From assembly GCA_964291505.2 (NCBI GenBank), contig OZ220216.1, forward strand, positions 1,922,001-1,986,000: DNA of 64,000 nt, given 5' to 3'. The translations under genes and the position numbers were made by a program. The number at the start of each line of letters is the position of its first letter. Positions within the stretch are counted from its first letter, which is position 1. Positions 61,739 to 64,000 of the stretch are shown one piece after another. The notes beneath the pieces were generated by a model that saw nothing but the letters and a program-made list of their open reading frames with translations, was not told the DNA's origin and searched no databases. This DNA is from Kistimonas sp964291505 (GTDB lineage Bacteria; Pseudomonadota; Gammaproteobacteria; Pseudomonadales; Endozoicomonadaceae).

Positions 61739-63325
61739 TCAGGCAGTCTGAGGAGCTGCCACGATGGTTTCCTCTTCTTCCAGACCCAGCAGCTTATCCT
61801 GCTCACGCTGGTGCGCCATGATGCTACCGTAGTTCTGGTTCAGGTACTGCAGGGTCTTGACCGCTGCCACGAAGAATACCGGCATAATCAGGACAATAAT
61901 CAATACCGGGAATGACTTCAGGATATTGAGGTCCGCATTGATCAGCAGGAACACAATGGGCAGAGCCGTCAGCAGCAGACACCAGAACAGACGGAACATC
62001 GGTGATACGTTGGCCTCGGCATCCAGTTCCTTGGTGGCGATACCGGCCAGGGAGTAGGACGTGCCATCCAGTGTCGTCACGGTGAACAGGATCATGGTGA
62101 TCAGGTAAATCGCTGTCAGCAACATCGGGATCGGGCTCTGGCCGAAGATATCCTTCACCAGTGTCGTCGGCTGACCAGACTGAATCAGAGCAACACCATC
62201 CACTACACCGGTATTGATCAGGTTCATCGAGTAAGTACCGCAAACCCCGAAGATCACCGCGCTACCCAGCGTACCACCGATGACCAGGATCAGAACCACA
62301 TCACGCAGCTTCTGTCCCTGAATGATCTTGGTGATGAACACGCCCACACCCGGAGAGTAAGAGATCCAGTTCGCCAGGAAGAAGACCGTCCAATACTGTG
62401 GGAACAGTGTGGTGCCATAAGGATCCGTGTTGGTGCTCATCCGCAGGTATTCAGTCAGCATGACACCGATACCATTGGTCAGATTGTTCATGATCAGAGC
62501 AGACGGACCAATGATGAAGATAATGCCAACAAACGCCGCACAGATATAAATGGTGGCACTGGACAGACGCGCCATGCCCTTCTCAATACCGATGTAAGAA
62601 CTCAGCGAGAAGATCACGGACAGACCCAGGATGACACCAATACCCAGCATCAGGTTATCGGGAATACCGGTGAGGCTCGCGAGATTCGACGAGATCATCG
62701 GAATACCCAGGCCCAGGGTCAGCGCAGTAGCCGCGAGTGTGGTGATGATGAAGAGCAGGTCGATCAACTTCTGTGCCCATACCGGCAGACGGTCGTTAAA
62801 CAGGCTGTTGATGACACCACTCAGGCTCATGCGCTGGCTCTTCTTCAGATAGAAGACCACGGCAAAAGGAATGGCGACGATCAGGTAAATGAACCAGCCA
62901 GCCGCACCCCAGTGGAACATGTTGTACGCGGTGGCGTATTCCATGGCCATGTGCTTGTCAGCAATACCGAACTGCGGGTCCATGAAATAGTACACGCTCT
63001 CGATAAAGCCCCAGTACATGGTGCTGGCACCCATACCGGCGGACAGCGCCATGGCGAACAGCTGGAACTTGCTGAACTTGGGCTTGCTGTCACCCATACG
63101 GATGTTGCCGAACTTGGAAAACGCCAGATACAGCAGCGCAAAAGTGGCAAACAGCGTATACCAGAGGAAACCGGAACCAAAATTGATCACGGTGAAATCC
63201 AGCATGCTGCCCATGGTGCCTTTCACCGCTTCCGGATAAAGCACCGCCAGGATACCCAGCAGCAGCACCGCTGCGAAGCTGGTAAACGTCAGTTTAAGGT
63301 CAATGCCTGAAGTATTGAATTTCAT
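61739..63325 (-). CDS. BCCT-family betaine/carnitine/choline-type transporter
   Basis: A 528-residue secondary transporter with 12 predicted membrane helices. The GFLWYTLFATFALLYLAFS, ALSAGMGASTMYWGF and YWTVFFLANWISYSPGVGVF segments are BCCT core regions. The usual Trp-rich substrate box is less aromatic here, which may mean an unusual substrate. Short tails argue against an osmosensing BetP-like role. ATG 63325 has AAGGGG eight bases upstream. It lies 11 bases after an enolase-superfamily gene, so it probably imports that enzyme's substrate. Confidence 0.92.
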   Translation of the reverse strand: MKFNTSGIDLKLTFTSFAAVLLLGILAVLYPEAVKGTMGSMLDFTVINFGSGFLWYTLFATFALLYLAFSKFGNIRMGDSKPKFSKFQLFAMALSAGMGASTMYWGFIESVYYFMDPQFGIADKHMAMEYATAYNMFHWGAAGWFIYLIVAIPFAVVFYLKKSQRMSLSGVINSLFNDRLPVWAQKLIDLLFIITTLAATALTLGLGIPMISSNLASLTGIPDNLMLGIGVILGLSVIFSLSSYIGIEKGMARLSSATIYICAAFVGIIFIIGPSALIMNNLTNGIGVMLTEYLRMSTNTDPYGTTLFPQYWTVFFLANWISYSPGVGVFITKIIQGQKLRDVVLILVIGGTLGSAVIFGVCGTYSMNLINTGVVDGVALIQSGQPTTLVKDIFGQSPIPMLLTAIYLITMILFTVTTLDGTSYSLAGIATKELDAEANVSPMFRLFWCLLLTALPIVFLLINADLNILKSFPVLIIVLIMPVFFVAAVKTLQYLNQNYGSIMAHQREQDKLLGLEEEETIVAAPQTA

Positions 63326-63336
63326 CACATTGCCCC

Positions 63337-64000
63337 TTACTCGAAGGTATAAGACAGGATGGAAGCGGCCTTCACGGCATCCCAATCCATTTCAACACCC
63401 AGACCCGGCGCTTCCGGTGCGTGGACATAACCGTCACGGTCGGTACGGATCACGTTCTTCGCACCGTACTCAAAGTTTTCGTAGGGGTAGGCCTGTTCGA
63501 AGTAAGTGCTGTTGTGGTGCGCCAGCGCGACGTGCAGGTTGGCCGCCTGGGTAATGGTGTAACCCCAGCTCTGAATTTCCAGCGGCTTGCCGTGGGCTTC
63601 AGCCAGTGCAAAGCACTTGTTCAACGGAGTGATACCGCCGCAGACCGTGGCATCCTGACGAACATCGGACCACATATCGTTTGCCAATGCGTGGGCCACT
63701 TCCGGCAGAGTCAGCAGGCAGTTACCGTGGCTGGAGATCTGGACACCTGTCTCACGCACCAGACGCTGGTATGATTTATAGTCGTAATCGGATACCGGCG
63801 CTTCGTACCAGGCCCACTCATACTCTTCCAGCAGCTTGGCCATCTTCAGGGCCTGCTTCTGGTTGTAGTACATGGCGGTATCCAGCATGAACGCAATACC
63901 GGAATCCTTGTAACGTTCCTGAATGGCTTTCACCAGCTTCACGTCTTTCTCATAGACGCAGTAGCAGTGCAGCTTGATGGCTTTGAAGCCGTGCTCAATG
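63337..64000 (-). CDS. mandelate racemase-like enolase-superfamily enzyme (N-terminus outside window)
   Basis: The C-terminal 220 residues of an enolase-superfamily enzyme; the frame is open to the right edge, where FKAIKLHCYC shows a K-x-H in place of the common K-x-K. Metal-ligand positions are Asp in FMLDTAMYY and Glu in AWYEAPVSDYD; where a third Glu or Asp is expected the chain reads ISSHGNCLL, with no acid. The strand that often carries His reads EIQSWGYT. The catalytic set is therefore atypical. Cotranscription with a BCCT transporter suggests a betaine-like or other zwitterionic substrate; this is inference. Confidence 0.85.
   Translation of the reverse strand, partial: IEHGFKAIKLHCYCVYEKDVKLVKAIQERYKDSGIAFMLDTAMYYNQKQALKMAKLLEEYEWAWYEAPVSDYDYKSYQRLVRETGVQISSHGNCLLTLPEVAHALANDMWSDVRQDATVCGGITPLNKCFALAEAHGKPLEIQSWGYTITQAANLHVALAHHNSTYFEQAYPYENFEYGAKNVIRTDRDGYVHAPEAPGLGVEMDWDAVKAASILSYTFE

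Noticed and set aside
1..64000. CRISPR arrays, tRNA genes, insertion sequences and integrases
   Set aside because: No regular direct repeats with spacers, tRNA cloverleaf sequences or transposase/integrase motifs were seen while reading; subtle cases could be missed without computation.

Overview
The window is a stretch of a gammaproteobacterial chromosome. Gene order and protein character suggest a marine Oceanospirillales/Pseudomonas-type bacterium, though no genus can be fixed from the sequence alone. The main clues are the neighbourhood ccoI-ccoS-safE ... hemN-anr-apt, the block ffs-dnaX-ybaB-recR, a Bax-like glucosaminidase, an NrtR-controlled NAD salvage pair and a RimB-RimK fusion. No tRNA, rRNA, CRISPR array or intact insertion sequence was seen.

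Region 1 (1-1.7 kb) is the tail of a cbb3 oxidase assembly operon: the end of the copper ATPase CcoI, CcoS and a SafE-like membrane protein. Region 2 (1.6-23.6 kb) is a type VI secretion system (T6SS). A long minus-strand operon runs tssA, hcp, tssB, tssC, a second tssC-like gene, tssE, tssF, tssG, an FHA gene, tssJ, tssK, tssL, tssM and a small Ser/Thr kinase. A divergent plus-strand operon holds vgrG, a conserved accessory gene and a PAAR tip gene. A 566-residue protein of unknown function faces the PAAR gene and is the best candidate for an undescribed effector. No ClpV/TssH gene is present. An adenine/adenosine deaminase-like gene with an altered active site lies next. The T6SS block appears to separate genes that are neighbours in pseudomonads (ccoS-safE and hemN-anr-apt).

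Region 3 (24.8-40.2 kb) is mostly housekeeping. hemN lies behind a perfect FNR/Anr box and is followed by anr, apt, a phage-type lysozyme-like gene, a DksA-like gene, ttcA, a DUF547 gene, a Bax-like gene, a Yip1 gene, a SprT-like gene, recQ, a YecA-like gene, a PstS-OmpA hybrid and a periplasmic cyclophilin. Two genes flanking the cyclophilin are broken by frameshifts.

Region 4 (40.2-49 kb) carries recR-ybaB-dnaX and the 4.5S SRP RNA; dnaX is split by a frameshift before the tau C-terminal domain. Then come a manganese-exporter-type gene (UPF0016) under a yybP-ykoY riboswitch, and the NAD salvage operon pncA-pncB facing the regulator nrtR across a 19-bp-arm palindrome. An epimerase and a small cytochrome c follow.

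Region 5 (48.5-64 kb) has an M32 carboxypeptidase, an RND efflux pair and an RRM RNA-binding protein. A formate dehydrogenase with HydB/HydG-like electron-transfer partners follows; the HydB-like gene is interrupted by one in-frame TAG. The window ends with a RimB-RimK fusion and a BCCT transporter paired with an enolase-superfamily enzyme that runs off the end. Broken genes are concentrated between 37.8 and 41.7 kb, so base-call errors there should be excluded before biological meaning is read into them.
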